Source: Edaphochlamys debaryana (taxonomy: Eukaryota; Chlorophyta; Chlorophyceae; Chlamydomonadales). Taken from it: 64,000 nt of DNA. The notes beneath the pieces were generated by a model. That model had not been told where the DNA came from. It searched no databases and was given only the letters and a program-made list of their open reading frames with translations. Numbering within the stretch: position 1 is the first letter of the stretch; every line of letters begins with the position of its first letter. Below, piece after piece: positions 19,803 to 32,053 of this stretch. The translations under genes and the position numbers were made by a program. The DNA lies in NCBI GenBank assembly GCA_016858145.1, contig JAEHOE010000038.1:62001-126000 (forward strand), in the 5' to 3' direction.

Positions 19803-22800
19803 TCAGGCCTTGGCGGGGCTGGCCAGGGCGGCCTCGGGCTTGGCTGCGCCCGTCTTGAGCACCACCTTGATGCAGCCGTCGGCCTGGGGGTGGGGGGGAG
19901 GGGGCAAGGGGGGAAGGCCAGAGGAAGACAGGCATAGGTTGGGGATCGAGTAGGAGGGGGTTGGGGGGCAGCGTTAGCACGGCCGAATGGGGCCCGGCCG
20001 AACGCGGCCCCAGCAACAACCGTCCACGCCCTGCTCCAGAGCCCCAGCCTGTCGCACGCTGGCCCCATGTACGCAGGCCTTACACCAGACCAGAGGATCT
20101 GCCGTACACAGGATCCCATGCTCGTCCCACCTTGTCGTTGAAGATCTTGTAGGCGTGCGGCGCGTCCTCCAGCGGCATCTCGTGCGTGATGACTAAGGTG
20201 GGGTCCAGCTTCCCGGAGCGGACCATGTCCAGCAGCTGCGTCCAGTACTTCTGCGGTTGGCGGTAAGTAGTTGGGGTGCTTGGAATGGTTGCGGTGGTTG
20301 GGGTGGTCGTGCAAGGGGCAGGGGAGCGGCATGCGTCTTGCGAGGCACAATGGGTCCTTGGCGGCTTGGCCTCTTGGTCCCTAGTTTGGGTGTTGTGCAG
20401 ATGGCACACCCAGTAGGTGGCGCTCTTATTCAACCCCTCCCTTTCTGGAGGCGGTTTCTGCTGTAACCATCGCATCCTTGGTCCCACCCACCTGCACGGG
20501 CGTCTGGCCGGCCTTGAGCGTCAGGCCCTGACAGGGGGGGGGAGGTGGGGGAGAGGCGATCCACCCCTTGAAGAGACATAGGGCCAGGCAAGGACTGGAA
20601 CGGCGGACGAGCCCTACCCCTGAAGGGGCGCAGACATTCTCACCTCAAGTTGCCCCGTCCCTTGCATGCCCCTGCCCGTACCTTCGCCATGAGCCCCCTC
20701 TTCCCGCCTTCGTTACCCCCTCCTCCCGCCCACTGCCCCCTCACCCGCCCTCTCGTCCGTCCCCTCCCGGCCCCCCCCCCCCGTGTCTGTGTCCACACCT
20801 TCTCCATGAGCCCTCCGATGTTGAACCTGGGGCGTGCGGGAAGAGGGCGGGGAAAGGTCGGGGTAAGGGTGAAGGCGGGGCGCAGGGTTGGGCGCAGGGC
20901 CAGGAGATCGACCCCCCTGGACCTAAACTCCCCTCCTCTCCCTCTTTCCCCGCCCCGCCCCTTCACCCACCCACCCGACGTCCCTGTACCTTCCCTCTAA
21001 CTTCCCTCTACCATCTGTCCATCTGCTCTCTACTCTTCCCCCCTCAACTCCCCCTCACCCGTTCAGGCGGCACGTAGACACCCACCCTCCTCTGTCCTTC
21101 CATCTGCACCCAAGTTCCTCCTTCCTTCCCCCTCACCCCCCTCACCCCCTCACCCCCTCACCCCCTCACCCCCCTCACCCCCTCACCCCCTCACCCCCTC
21201 ACCCCCCTCACCCCCCTCTCCCTCCCCCCTCACCCGTTGACGCGGCCCACGTACACACCGATGCAGGCAATGGTGCCGCCCTGACAGGGGGAGGAAGGGG
21301 GGGGGGGAGGTGACAGTTTAACAGACGGAAGAAAGAAAGGGGCGCGGGGTGGGTGGGAAATGTCATCCCACTGCTTACTTCATCCCCCTCTCCCCCTTGC
21401 CCCTCTTGCCCCTTGTAACCCCCCCCCCCCGCTTGCCTTGCGGCAGCAGTAGATGATCTCGTTCAGGATGTCGGCGGTGTCGGTCTCCATCATGGTCTGG
21501 GGGGAGGGGGGGATAAAAGGGGGCGGAAAGGAGGGGGGGACATCTAGGGTTCGTGTCAAGGGTGCGGGCGGGCGGAAGTCGGCCGTGTCGGTCTCCGCAA
21601 CGGTGCGGAGGGGGGCAGGAGCGGGAGCACGGGGAGACGAAACGCGCAGGCAGCCCATCCGCACAGGCCCAGTCCAGAGTACACAATAAGCGCACCACAC
21701 ATTCATGTGCATCCGAATGTAAAAAAAAACAAAAATACACGGCGGTTGTAGCCTTGTATATCCCTGCCGCGGCGCCATCGTGTCCTGTGTTGCTGTCGGG
21801 AACCGAGCCGTCGCAATGGCCAGTCCACACTAAGCGCACCACCCATGTAGGTCCGCAGGGCCGTGCCCTGCGCCCTCGTGATTGAATGTCGTCATGACTC
21901 AACTTCGTCATGTCGTACCAGGGCGCAGGACACGGCCAACCGGGCCTACATGCCTCCCCCCCTTTCCTTCGGCCTTTCCAAAAGTCCCCTCTCTTACCCT
22001 CTCTCTTCCCCCTCCCCTTCTCCCCTCTCTTCCCCTCTCTCTACCCTTTCCCGTCATGACTTAAACCTCAACACCCTTTCACCCCCCCTGTCCTCCCCTG
22101 CCTACCTCGGGACAACTTCAATCGTCCCCCTGACCCCCTCCCACCCATCCCCCCGCCTCTCTCTCCCCCCGTCTCCTCCCCCGCTCCTCCCCTTCTCCCC
22201 CCCTCTCTCCTCCCCCCCCTACGTACCTTCATCGTGGTCGCGAAGTGCCGACATAGGGACAGCTGCACCCTCCCCCCTCCCCCCTCCCCCCTCTCCCCCT
22301 TTGTTCCCCCCTCCCCCCTCCCCCCTCCCCCTCCCCCCTCCCCCCTCCCCCCTCCCCCCTCCCCCCTCCCCCCCCCTCCCCCCTCCCCCCTCCCCCCTCC
22401 CCCCTCCCCCCTCCCCCCTCCCCCCTCCCCCCTCCCCCCTCCCCCCCTCCCCCCTCCCCCCTCCCCCTCCCCCCTCCCCCCCTCCCCCCCACCTTCATCA
22501 TGACTGCGTGGTGCAGGCTCTTGCAGTAGTGGAAGCCCACGGCCTTTGCGGGGGAAGGGGGGGGAGGGGAGGAAGGGGGGCGGAGGTGGACGGGGCAAGG
22601 GGATGAGAGGGGGGGGCGGGGGGAAGGGGGGGAAGGACGAGGGAGGGTGGTGGCGGATGGCACTAAAAGCCACCTACCTCGCTTCAATCCACCGCTGCTC
22701 AGGCCCGGCCCGCCCCACGCCCCAGCTTGATGCACACGCCAGCCCCGTCCATCATAACAAACCCAGTGCCGTACAGGGCTGACCCCAGTGCCGTACAACG

Positions 22801-25800
22801 CATTGTACGGCGCTCACCTCGATGCACACGTCCGGGCCGCCGGGCAGGATGCGCTCGATGGCGGTCTTGACCTGAGGGGGGGATGAGGGGGGGGCAGGGA
22901 ATGGGGGTGAGGGCGGGGGAGCGGGGGGCATTGAAAGGCGGCGGGCAAGCGCGGTGGGAAGGCGGCGCACGTTCAGGTGGTTTAGGTTAAGACGCCGTGG
23001 GGCGGAATCAATCCTCTGCCGTTCGCCGCAATCCCGCCCGTCTGGATTCCGGATCTAGATCCAGATGCGGCAACCTTCTCCTTGTCGAAGTTGATGGTCT
23101 CCAGGCCCTTGATCTTGGAGGCAGCGTGATCCAGCCTTTCAAGGGGAGAAGGGGGGGGGGAGACGATTAAGGGGGGGAAAACTTGCAAACGGGGGAATGG
23201 AGAACAGAGAGGACCAAACATGGGGTGGGATGAAGTGAGGCCGAGGGGACGGGGTCAAGCCGGTGGAAGGAGGACGCAACCTGACGCAGTACATGCCGTA
23301 CCTGTACTGCTGGTTGTCGATCAGGATGATCTTGTCAGCGCCCCGGACCTGGGGGAAAGTAGACACGAGAGACGAGTTACGCGAAAAGCAAGGCCAGCAA
23401 AGTGCAACGATTGCACCGGACCTGGGGGCGGGGGCGGGGGCAGGGCACGCAGTGCAGAATGAGGGTTTAGGTTCCAACCCCACGAATTCAGATCCAGATC
23501 CAGATCCATACCCAGATCCAGATCCCGAAAACCAGATGTCACATGTCCCACACAACTCGGCGACCAAGGACAACATTCCTAGGGACGAGCAGCGCAGGGG
23601 GATGGACTTAGCCGTAACACCAGCACACCTACGCTCTGCACAGTGCGACCAAGCTCCAGGGCTAATGCCCCTCGCAGGGGGCCCCTGCGCAGCTCGCGCC
23701 TGCTCAGGATCCCGCCACGGAGGCCCACTTCTTCTAAGCGAGCTCAATTGTCAAGCATTGGATCCAAATCCAGGTGCAGTATGGCCCCCGTACGGCATCC
23801 GTACGACAATTGTGGCATCTGCCGTATACGCACCTGGGAGCAGTGCGCCGCCAGGATGCCACCTGGGAGGGGGGGAGGGGCGGGGGGGGGGGGGAGGGGT
23901 CAGAGTGGCCCGGGACACACAAGCCGGTCAGTCCAAGACGTTGCACTCGCTCCTTGGCCCTCCCTTACTTGTCCCTTCCCCCGACCTCCGCCGGCTGAGC
24001 CCTTGCCGGCTGACGCCCTCTGCCCCCCTCCCCGCCCCCGCATCTTGGTCTTCCTGTGCGCGGTTGCGGACGGGCGGGACGACACATAAACGATGCGGCT
24101 AATAACCCTCTCCGTTCCCTTCTCCGCAACCAATGTCCCCCTCCCCTCTCTCCCCTCCCCCCCTCCCTCCCCCCCCCAACCTGTTGCCTCCTTGCCTCCT
24201 CCCCCCCCCTCCCTTACCAGGGCCCGCTCCCCAGATGGCCACGGTCTTGCCGGGGCCCACCTCCCCCAGATCCGTGGAGAACCAGGCGGTGGTTAGGATA
24301 TCGGAGAGGAGGAGGAGCTGAGGGGTGGGGGGCGGGCAGGAGGCAAGTAAGGAGAGGGCACGGAGGTAAAGCACCGTCGAGCCTTCCCAGTCCAACCCAA
24401 ATCCCTCCCCCCCACCCCCACCCCCACCCCCTCCCACCCACCCCCCCACACACCTTGTTGTCGGGCAGGTCCGAGGGCAGGTGCAGGAGGTTGAAGTCGG
24501 CTTGGGGGGGGGGGGAAGGGGGGGGGGCAGAGGTGAAGACGGCGCGCGGTGAGGGGAAGACGCGGAGGCAGGTGGAGGCTAGAGTGCTCCCCAGCAACGC
24601 GTGGCGACGCACGTTTTCCGCACGCGCACCCACCTCACCAACCAACCGACCGACCAACCAACCAACCGACAACGACCCACCGAACGGCACCCGCACGTAG
24701 TCCGCCTGCCCCCCCTCGTAGCCCCCCGTGATGTGGGCGTAGCCGAACAGGCCGGCGGTCCTGGGGGGGGGGAGAAGGGGGCGGAGAGGTGGGAAGAAAT
24801 GTGAGGAGGGAGATCGGGAGGCTAGAGTGGGGGGGGGGGTCACAGGTCCTGGCAAAAGGGGAGGGGTGGCACGGAGAAGGGGGCCCGGGGGAGGGTCGCT
24901 GAGGAGGCCAAAGGAGCATGCGCGTGCATGGGATGCACATGAACGGTGGGTGCACGTGGCGGGTACGTCATCACCTGTGGCCGTACAGCATCTCCTGGTC
25001 CTTGGAGGGGTTGGTCACATCGCAGGAGGAGTAGGCCTTGTGGGAGCAGGAGCGGCACTCGCCTGGGGGGGGAAAACGGAGGAGCATCATATCCCTTCCT
25101 CCTGGCCCCCCAGGCCCCCCATACCCTCGCGCACTCGCTTGCCTTCCACATGTGCTAAGCAAAACATTCCTCAGCTGGCCCCCGGGCCGCCCTTGCTGTA
25201 AGCCGCCCCTCCCGACCCACCCCACCCCACCCCCCAACCCCCACCCCACCGCATGCGATGTCGAATGACGCCACCACCCTGTCGCCCACGTGCACCTTGG
25301 TGCACTGGGGGGGGGGAGGGGGAGGATGAGAGGCGGGGGGAAAGGGCGGGTCGACATGAAGCGCAAGAGCCGGTGCAAGCGTGTAGGTCAAACCCGAGGC
25401 CCTCCTCCCCCTTCCGGCCCCCCCCCTCACCTCGGGCCCCACCGCCTCCACGATGCCCATGAACTCGTGGCCCAGGATGTCCCCCTTCTCCATGCCGGTA
25501 GCGGCGCCCTGACAGGGGGGGAAGACGGGGGAAGGGGGGGGGAAGGGGATCAGGGAGGGAGACATGGAGATGGTCACAGGGGGCAGACATAGGGGTCCCG
25601 GAGGGGGGGGACAAGATTTCCAACCGGACCCACCAGGTACAGGTGCAGATCAGATCCGCAGATGGCGGTGGACGTGATCCGTACAACGGCGTCCTTCTGC
25701 AGATGGCGGGCAGGGGGGTGAGGAGACTGGGGCGTACAACGCGAAGGGGGCGAGGACATAGCCTCAGCGACACGCCGCCTCAACCGAGCGCCTGTCTCCT

Positions 25801-26995
25801 CTTCCTGCCCCTTCCTGCGATGGTTCCCAAAACCCCAAAGCCCAGCCCTTGACTGAAGCTTCACCACCACCACCAAGGCCCCCCATCATCCTCCCCCACA
25901 CACACCGGGTCGGTGACCAGGGGCCGGGGCCGCTCCTCGACAGCGATGTTCTTGGCGCCCTGGGTGGAGTGAGGGGGGGGAAGGTGCGTGTGTCTGCGGA
26001 TGTGGGGGGCACCATGCCGCCCTCCGTCACCCTCCCCCCCTCCCCCCCTCCCCCCCCCCCCCACCTGCCACGTCACTGCCCGCATGGTGTGGTCCGGGTC
26101 CTTGTCAGCGTTGACGGACACCCCGTGGGAGGTGACGATCTTCTTGCCGCCCAGGTTGCCGCCCGTGTACTGCAGATCCAAATCAAGAGCAGGTTGCGAT
26201 TCAGATCCAGATTCAGGGTAGGATACACCGGTACGATACATCGCCCTTGCCCTTGCTGCCTGCCAGGCCTCCACGTCGACCCACACGCCTTCCCTGCCCG
26301 AACCCGCCTCTCCCCCCCTCCCCCTCTCCCCTGCTTTTCGCGTTCCTCGTCTCCCGTGTCTCCTTTACCCCCCCTCCCCGACAGTCGCCGACCAGAGCAT
26401 TTGGTGCACTTTGCTGGCCTTGCTTATCGCATAACTCGTCTCCCGTGCCTCCTTTCCCCCCTCCTCCCCCTTGCCTGCGCGTTCTTCTGGAAGGGGTGTC
26501 CCGCCAGGTCGGACAGGTTGCCGCCAGTGTCCACCTGGGGGCGGGCGAGACAGGGGATAGGGTCGACAGAGTTCAGGTAGGGGGGGGCGAGCAGCGGGTG
26601 GGCGGCCCCACGGCCCCTGCGACTCCCTCCCCTCCCCTCGAGGGGCGTGGGGGGGGTCCCGTGCCGCCCTGCCGCGTGCCACGTGGCGGGGCGGTGGCCA
26701 CTGGCCCGCGCCGCCGCTGCAGACCCCTGGGTCACCCCTCGGCACGTCAACGTCGACGGGGCTGCGGCCCCTTTCCCCCCCACACACGACGGCCCCCCCG
26801 CCCCTCGGGAGCCCCATCCGCGCTGCAGCTTCCCAACCTTTTGGTCCCCGGAGCCAGGCGGTTGCGGGGGCAGAACCGCGCCTGCGCCCTCGTGTGCCCC
26901 TCCACACCCCCCCCCCTCCCCCGCACCTGCGTCTTGTCGCCGCCTCCGCCCACGGCGGTGGCCAGCTTCTCCATCGCCTTGTGGACGGCCTCCAT
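19803..26995 (-). CDS. Zinc-dependent alcohol dehydrogenase (COG1063 type), 22 exons, about 470 aa
   Basis: Exons, minus strand: 26995-26927, 26534-26475, 26169-26065, 25959-25906, 25696-25634, 25508-25431, 25304-25250, 25062-24975, 24760-24681, 24500-24454, 24317-24218, 23862-23834, 23348-23302, 23135-23075, 22871-22818, 22543-22493, 21496-21437, 21280-21234, 20826-20799, 20527-20492, 20250-20131, 19883-19803. All phases join. It is an NAD(P)-dependent medium-chain dehydrogenase oxidising an alcohol or formaldehyde-type substrate, which is not identified. Catalytic zinc ligands: Cys109 in AICGSDLHLY and His131 in ILGHEFMG. Structural zinc: Cys161, 164, 167 and 175. Cofactor site: WGAGPGG at ~262-268. 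The first ~71 residues, before MRAVTWQ, are an extension that I do not recognise. Introns after exons 2 and 17 use GC donors. Very short exons (28, 29, 36 nt) sit among pyrimidine-tract introns. Fold is certain; substrate is not. Confidence 0.9.
21119..21232. repeat. Low-complexity C-rich array (CTCACCCC units)
   Basis: Tandem CTCACCCC or CTCACCCCC units fill the intron right beside the donor of the dehydrogenase exon ending at 21234. Confidence 0.85.
22258..22490. repeat. Low-complexity CCCTCCC array
   Basis: About 230 bp of nearly uninterrupted CCCCCTC units, inside a dehydrogenase intron. The coding strand is purely purine (GGGGAG) and could form G-rich structures. Open frames here give only Pro/Ser or Gly/Glu/Arg repeats and are not real genes. 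Confidence 0.9.
23352..23410 (+). repeat. Dispersed repeat family R3, copy 1
   Basis: Core GTAGACACGAGAGACGAG then TTACGCGAAAAGCAAGGCC. Other copies are at 26330-26375 and 26392-26450 (minus orientation) and at 56656-56712 (plus). It lies in an alcohol dehydrogenase intron. Confidence 0.75.
26330..26450 (-). repeat. Dispersed repeat family R3, copies 2 and 3
   Basis: Two adjacent copies in the dehydrogenase intron between exons 2 and 3. On the minus strand they read GACACGGGAGACGAGGAACG (26330-26375) and GCACGGGAGACGAGTTATGC (26392-26450). The second extends through GCAAGGCCAGCAAAGTGCA as in copy 1. Confidence 0.75.
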
Positions 26996-27881
26996 CGGGG
27001 GGGCCTTGGCAGGCTTGGGGTGTGTGAAGGGCTGCTCTTGGGGTGTGTGTGTTTGGTGTGGAGCCGGGGACGAGGCGGGCCGGAGCAAGCGGGGTGGAGG
27101 AAGCCTCTTACGGAGCAGGTTTCGGCGCGCTGAAACGGGAAGGTTAGAATGTAGCTTTGAGAGCAGACTGGTGTGATTGCTGCGAGTGGTGGCTTCTTGT
27201 TTGGCGCGACGCGGCGCGGCATGGCGGCCGTGCGTCACGATGCGGCGGCCGGACCCTCTGCCCCGAACGACGACGTCTGCGCACAGCGGCGCTGGCTCGT
27301 GTGGCTCGCCTGCACCAACTGCTAGGCCTCTGCCACTGCCCCGAGGCAACACAGGCCCACAGCGCTCGGCACACGGCTGGTGCAGCCCACAGCTCGGGGG
27401 GCCGTGTGGAGCGCTCGGGCTCGCTCTTCGCACGACTGCCCCGGCCCCCGCCCTGCTCTCCCACCCGCTCGCCGGCAGCCCCCCGCCAAACCTCCCTGGG
27501 CTCCCAAACCCGCCAGCACCTTACAAGGCCGCCTCAGCCGGTCCCCCGGTGCGCAGCGCCGCTTGCAGGCGCACACACGCCTCCACCCAGGCCCCCTCCC
27601 CATACCCACCAAGCACCAACCAACCCCCGTCCCTGGGCCGGACCGCGCGTCAGTGCTCCGACGCGCCGCGGCCAGCCATGCACAATGCATACGGTACTTG
27701 TGTGATGGTTGACCCAGTCCAGTCCTCGAGCTTAAGCCACCGCCTCCTCCACCCCTTGCCTCCCCCCCCTCCTCCCTCCTTGCCCTCCCACTCCCCCTTC
27801 GCCCCCTTCTACTCCCCCCCCCCCCCCACAACTCCCTGCGCACCGTCCCTACCCCCTCCCTCTCCCCTCCCCACTCCCCCC
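26996..27881. other. Upstream region of the alcohol dehydrogenase and 3' region of the FAM194 gene
   Basis: No gene recognised. It must contain the dehydrogenase promoter (right of 26995 on the minus strand) and the 3' UTR of the gene ending at 27882. Long open frames here have no family features. Confidence 0.5.
27521..27525 (-). terminator. Candidate polyadenylation signal (TGTAA, minus strand) for the FAM194-domain gene
   Basis: TTACA on the plus strand, 357 nt downstream of the stop codon at 27882. Confidence 0.5.
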
Positions 27882-30800
27882 TCACAGCTCCCTCAAGATT
27901 GTCCCCGGCCGGATGTACTCCAACAGCGTGTTGTCCTGCCCCGGCCCGAACCGAAACCCCTCGGGCAGGAACTCCCCCTTGCGGCCCCGCGTCAGCGCGC
28001 CCACGCCCAGCGCCACGGCGTCCCCGGGGGCCCGCACGTTATTGGATGCGGCCACGAGGCGGCCCTCGTAGAAGCACAGGAACATGGGAACCGTGCGGAA
28101 GCCTTAGGGGGGGGGAGGGAGGGGGTAAGGGGGGAGGGGGGGGAGGAAGGGGGGTTGGAAGCAGGTGGGGATAAGGGAAGAAGAAAAGCATGCTGGGCAG
28201 GCAGGGTGGGGGGCAAGCGGGGGCCGAGGGGAGGGCCGGTGTCTGCCATGCGCCCATGTCTCGGCTTCGCTGTTGTGCCCCCCTTCTTACCAAGGGTCTT
28301 GCCCCCCTGCCCCCCTGCTCCCCCCCCCCCCCACCGTATCGGTCCTGCAGTGTGTTACCCTCGCTCGCATCCAGTCGGTACATCTGGGGGCGGCGGGGGG
28401 GGGGGGTTGAGGCGGGGGCGGGACGGTGGGACCTGCTGTGAGCCGGCGTCCTCCCTCTTCCCCGGGCCCCTCCGCCCCACATGCCCCATCTTCCCTCCTC
28501 TGCTTCCCGTCCTGCCCTGCGCTCCCTCCCCTTCCCCTAACCCCCCCGGGCCCCCCGTCCCACCTTGACGTGCGCCGCCTCCCCCCCGCTCTTGCTCGCC
28601 GCCTCCTCCCGCAGCTGACCGTTGGCCGCCTCAGCCACGGCCTGGGGCGGGGGGGAAAGGGGGGGGGAGGGGAGTTGGACAAGAGCTGCTCTCAGCCCCA
28701 CACAATCCCTTGGAGAAGAGCTGCTCGAAGAGCTGCACGCTACCCAGCCAATACAACGCCACGTGTCGCCACGTGCCACGCCCGAATGCGCGCAGATCGT
28801 GTGATTGCAGTTCGTGTTTGCGGCGCCAAGTGTGCGCTCTGTACGGTACACCCTCGCCACGGCCCGGATTGTCTGTAAGCGTACCCACCTCGACTGTACG
28901 GCACACGGGGTTCCAGTCCGCCAGTACGACCAGCATCATGAGCGTGTCGGGCAGGGGGTCGCCGTACACCTGCTGCTGTACGTCCGGCAGCCGCATCCAG
29001 GGCAGCTTGAGGCGCTTGGCCTGTGGGGGGAGGGGGGGAGAGGGGGAGGGAAGGGTGTGTGAGGGTTGGGGAGTCAAGGGACCAAGGGAGCCTGGCATGC
29101 GCATTGTGCGGGACCACAAAGGACCCCGTTCCTCCCCCCTGCCCCTCACTGCCTCCCCCCCCCCCCACCTTGTACGCCTTCTCCCTTCCCCTCTCCCCCC
29201 CCCCCGCCCCCCCACCTTGTACGCCTTCCCCCTCCCGCTGTAGTCCACGCTCCGCATGGTGCTGGCGAAGCGGCGCTGGGCGGCGGAGAGGGGGGGGGCG
29301 CCGTAGTCGTCCAGGGTCCACCTGGGGGAGGGGTTTACAGGGTTTAGAGGGGTTGGATGGGGAGGGGTTGTTGAGGGCAGGGGCTCAGCGGTGGGAGCTC
29401 GGGGCCCCTTTCCCCGGCCGGCGTCCAGGATCCAGGATAAAGATCCCCACCTCCCCACGATCCAGGATCTAACCCCCCCTCAACGGCAGTACAGTACGGC
29501 ACTCACTTCCCGTTTGGCCCCAGCGTGGCCGCGGGTGACCCGGCCGCCCCCGAGCCCAGCAGGTTGTTGGCGGAGGCGGACCGGGACGTGCCGTACAGCA
29601 CCTGCGGTACGGCATACGGCGTACGGCAAGGGGGTGGGGTCTCCTTCCGGGCTGCGCCTTCCTCGCCCTCCGTTGTCCATTCCACACCCCCTTGCCCTTC
29701 CTCCACCGCACCCCCACCGGCTCGGTCAGCACCTTAGTTATCATGACTAAGGCCCCCGGCCCTGGGCCCCATGCTGTCACTGCGCGTACAGCCTCACGCA
29801 ACCTCCCCTGTAGCATGCTGCGACCACCAAACCGTGGGCAGCAGTGGATGCACGACAGGCCCGGACCTGGGCCCCTTCTGTAAGGCGGCTGCCTTCATTC
29901 CCTCCTCCCTCTGCCCCCGTCCCTCTCTTCTTACCGGCTTGGGCAGAACCTCTATGCACGACAGCCTGCAGTCCAGCGACCGCAGCCCCTCCACCGTGGA
30001 CGCCACGGCGCAGGCGGGGTCCAGCGAGCGCAGGGCGCGGCGGAGGGAGCCCAGGCCGGGGCGGTCCGTCTCCTTGGCGTGGGGGCCTGCGGGGACGTAG
30101 ACGGAGCCGATGGCCTGGGGGGGAGGGAGAGGGTGGAGGGGGAGGATGGGGTGATGGGGTGAGGGTGAGGGGGAGGGGAGCGGGTGGAGGAGGGGTGGCG
30201 TGGGGGCCGGCGGGGACGTAGACGGAGCCAATGGCCTGGGGGGGAGGGGGAAAGGGGGGAGGGGGAATGGGGAGGGGGAATGGGGAGGGGGGTGTTTGTT
30301 GCTGAGAGGGATCGCGCCGACGCCAGGGGAGCGTAGCTTTTGAAGCTCTGGGGAGGGGGAGAGGACTCGGGGGAGAGGGTGGGGGTGGGGGAGGGGAGCG
30401 GCAGGGTGGAGGAGGGGTGCTGGGGATGGCCCAGAATACACTGGGATGACTGGGCCGCGGGCAGCCTGCGCCCCTGGACTGAGCCCGGCGCCCTGCCCCG
30501 TGCTCTGCCTGCTGCTCCTCCCTCCCCCCCTTGGCATCTTCCCTCCCCCCCCTAAGCCCCCTATGTCTGCCTCCCCCCCCCCCTCACCGCCTGCCGCTGC
30601 CGGATGGAACCCACGTCCAGCTCCAACCTCCCGTCGGGCAGCCGCCCCAACACCTGAAGAAACGGGGAGAAGGGGGCGGCGGCAACGAGAGCGGATTCAA
30701 GATCCGGGATCCGGATCACGATCTCACGCTGGCCTTGGGGCCCGAGCCTGCGGGGCCTTCGCGCAGGGGTCTGGTGCGCTCAGGCCCTAGGCAACCAGAC

Positions 30801-32053
30801 CGTCCACCCTCCAGCCCCCCCCCAGACCACCTCAGCCCTATTGCGTCCGTCGGGCTGCCACCACCTCCCTCCGCCCTCCCCGGCTCCCCACCCTCTCGCT
30901 CCCTCCACCTTGGCCGTGCACAGCCCCTCCTGCCCACCCCGGCTTCCAACCCCCTCTCCTCAGCCGTGCAAGGCCCCTCCTCCCTCGGCCCGCATTTCCC
31001 TGAAAACAACGCCCGGGCACGGCGCCTCCCTGCTGCCCACCCCCACCTCCGCCCCGGCCCTCAACCCCCAGCCCCCTGCAGCCCGCCTTGGCCATGCACG
31101 GCCCCTCGGCTGCTCCCACCTCCCTCAATCCTCCCCCGCTCCCCGCCCCCCTCGCCCCCCACCCCTCCCCCCCCACACCTTGGCCGTGTAGGGCCCCTCC
31201 GCGCGCCGCGGCGTCTCCCCGCACGCCCACTCCAGCTGGCAGTCGCCCGCGGAGAAGGCCACTGTGATGGCCTGGCGGCTGAGGAAGCGCACCGTGATGC
31301 ACTCGGTCACCTCCAGCCTGCATGGGATTGGGATCGGGATCAGGATATGGTGTGGAATCCGCGGATCCAGAAACGGGGGGCTGGTTGGACTAGATGCTAG
31401 GCTGCGGAGGGCCAGCACCGTAACGCCAGCCCCGGGCGCGGAACGAGTATACGAGTTATGCAGTGGAGGTTTGTCACGGCGGGCGCGCATGGGGCCCCTC
31501 ACCGTAGCTCCTCCTGGCTGGTCCGCGGGAACTTCCCTCGCTCCACGATGTTGCCCTTCCGGTCTGACAGGGAGTAGCTGGAGGGGGTCACCACCAGCCT
31601 GCGGGGAGGGGGGTGGGTGTTGGGGTTGTGGGTGTTGGGTTTGGGTTGGTTGTGGGGCAGGGCCAGAAGAGGAGCACCGGGTCCATTGGGTGCGACCTGT
31701 CGGTCCGCCTCCTTGCAAGAGCGCGACTGTGGTTGGGCGCACTCTTTGACCGGCCGGGGAAGGGCTGGGATCCCACGAGGGCCGATCCCCAGCGCCACCC
31801 ACCATGGCTTCCCGTTCGGGTAGTTGGCGCCCCCCACTCCGTCCACGTCAAAGTTGACCAGGATGGTGCTGTTTGGGCTGTCGCTGAAGAGCGTCACGAT
31901 GCGCCCGAGGCCCTGCTTGGCCACGACCGCCGCGACCTGGCCGCTGGGATAGTACACCATCCCTTCGCCATTTCTGGTCTTGTCCAAGTATGACTGCACG
32001 CGCTCGCCCAGACCGCCTCTCCCGCTCGTTGAGGCCTCGCCGGCCATGGCCAT
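27882..32053 (-). CDS. FAM194-domain protein with thioredoxin-like C-terminal domain, 11 exons, about 470 aa
   Basis: Exons, minus strand: 32053-31803, 31598-31503, 31317-31179, 30653-30588, 30114-29935, 29601-29507, 29321-29216, 29020-28889, 28641-28564, 28383-28335, 28102-27882; phases join. The N-terminal ~30-115 residues (GMVYYPSGQVAAVVA, ILVNFDVDGVGGANYPNGKPW) match the FAM194 domain found in ERICH6 and C3orf20 proteins of ciliated organisms. Residues ~335-430 look like a thioredoxin fold: MLVVLADWNPVC at the usual CxxC position, VKMYRLDASEGNTLQDRYG, then RTVPMFLCFYEGRLV with the cis-Pro. Only one Cys remains in the active-site position, so redox activity is doubtful. A cilium-related role is inferred from the family distribution only. 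Exon junctions 3, 5 and 7 are duplicated inside neighbouring introns. The start could also be the Met at 32047. Confidence 0.8.
30291..30348. repeat. Dispersed repeat family R2, copy 2
   Basis: GGTGTTTGTTGCTGAGAGGG then ATCGCGCCGACGCCAGGGGA and GCGTAGCTT; close match to 3386-3450. It lies in the intron upstream of exon 5 of the FAM194-domain gene, next to a duplicated exon 5 start. Confidence 0.7.

Noticed and set aside
22225..22262. Possible copy of the alcohol dehydrogenase exon 16 donor end in its intron
   Set aside because: The match to 22491-22520 is short and broken, so it was not counted among the junction duplications.
21863..22673. Pro/Ser-rich or Gly/Glu-rich open frames of about 200-250 codons
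   Set aside because: They are translations of the CCCTCCC array inside an alcohol dehydrogenase intron.
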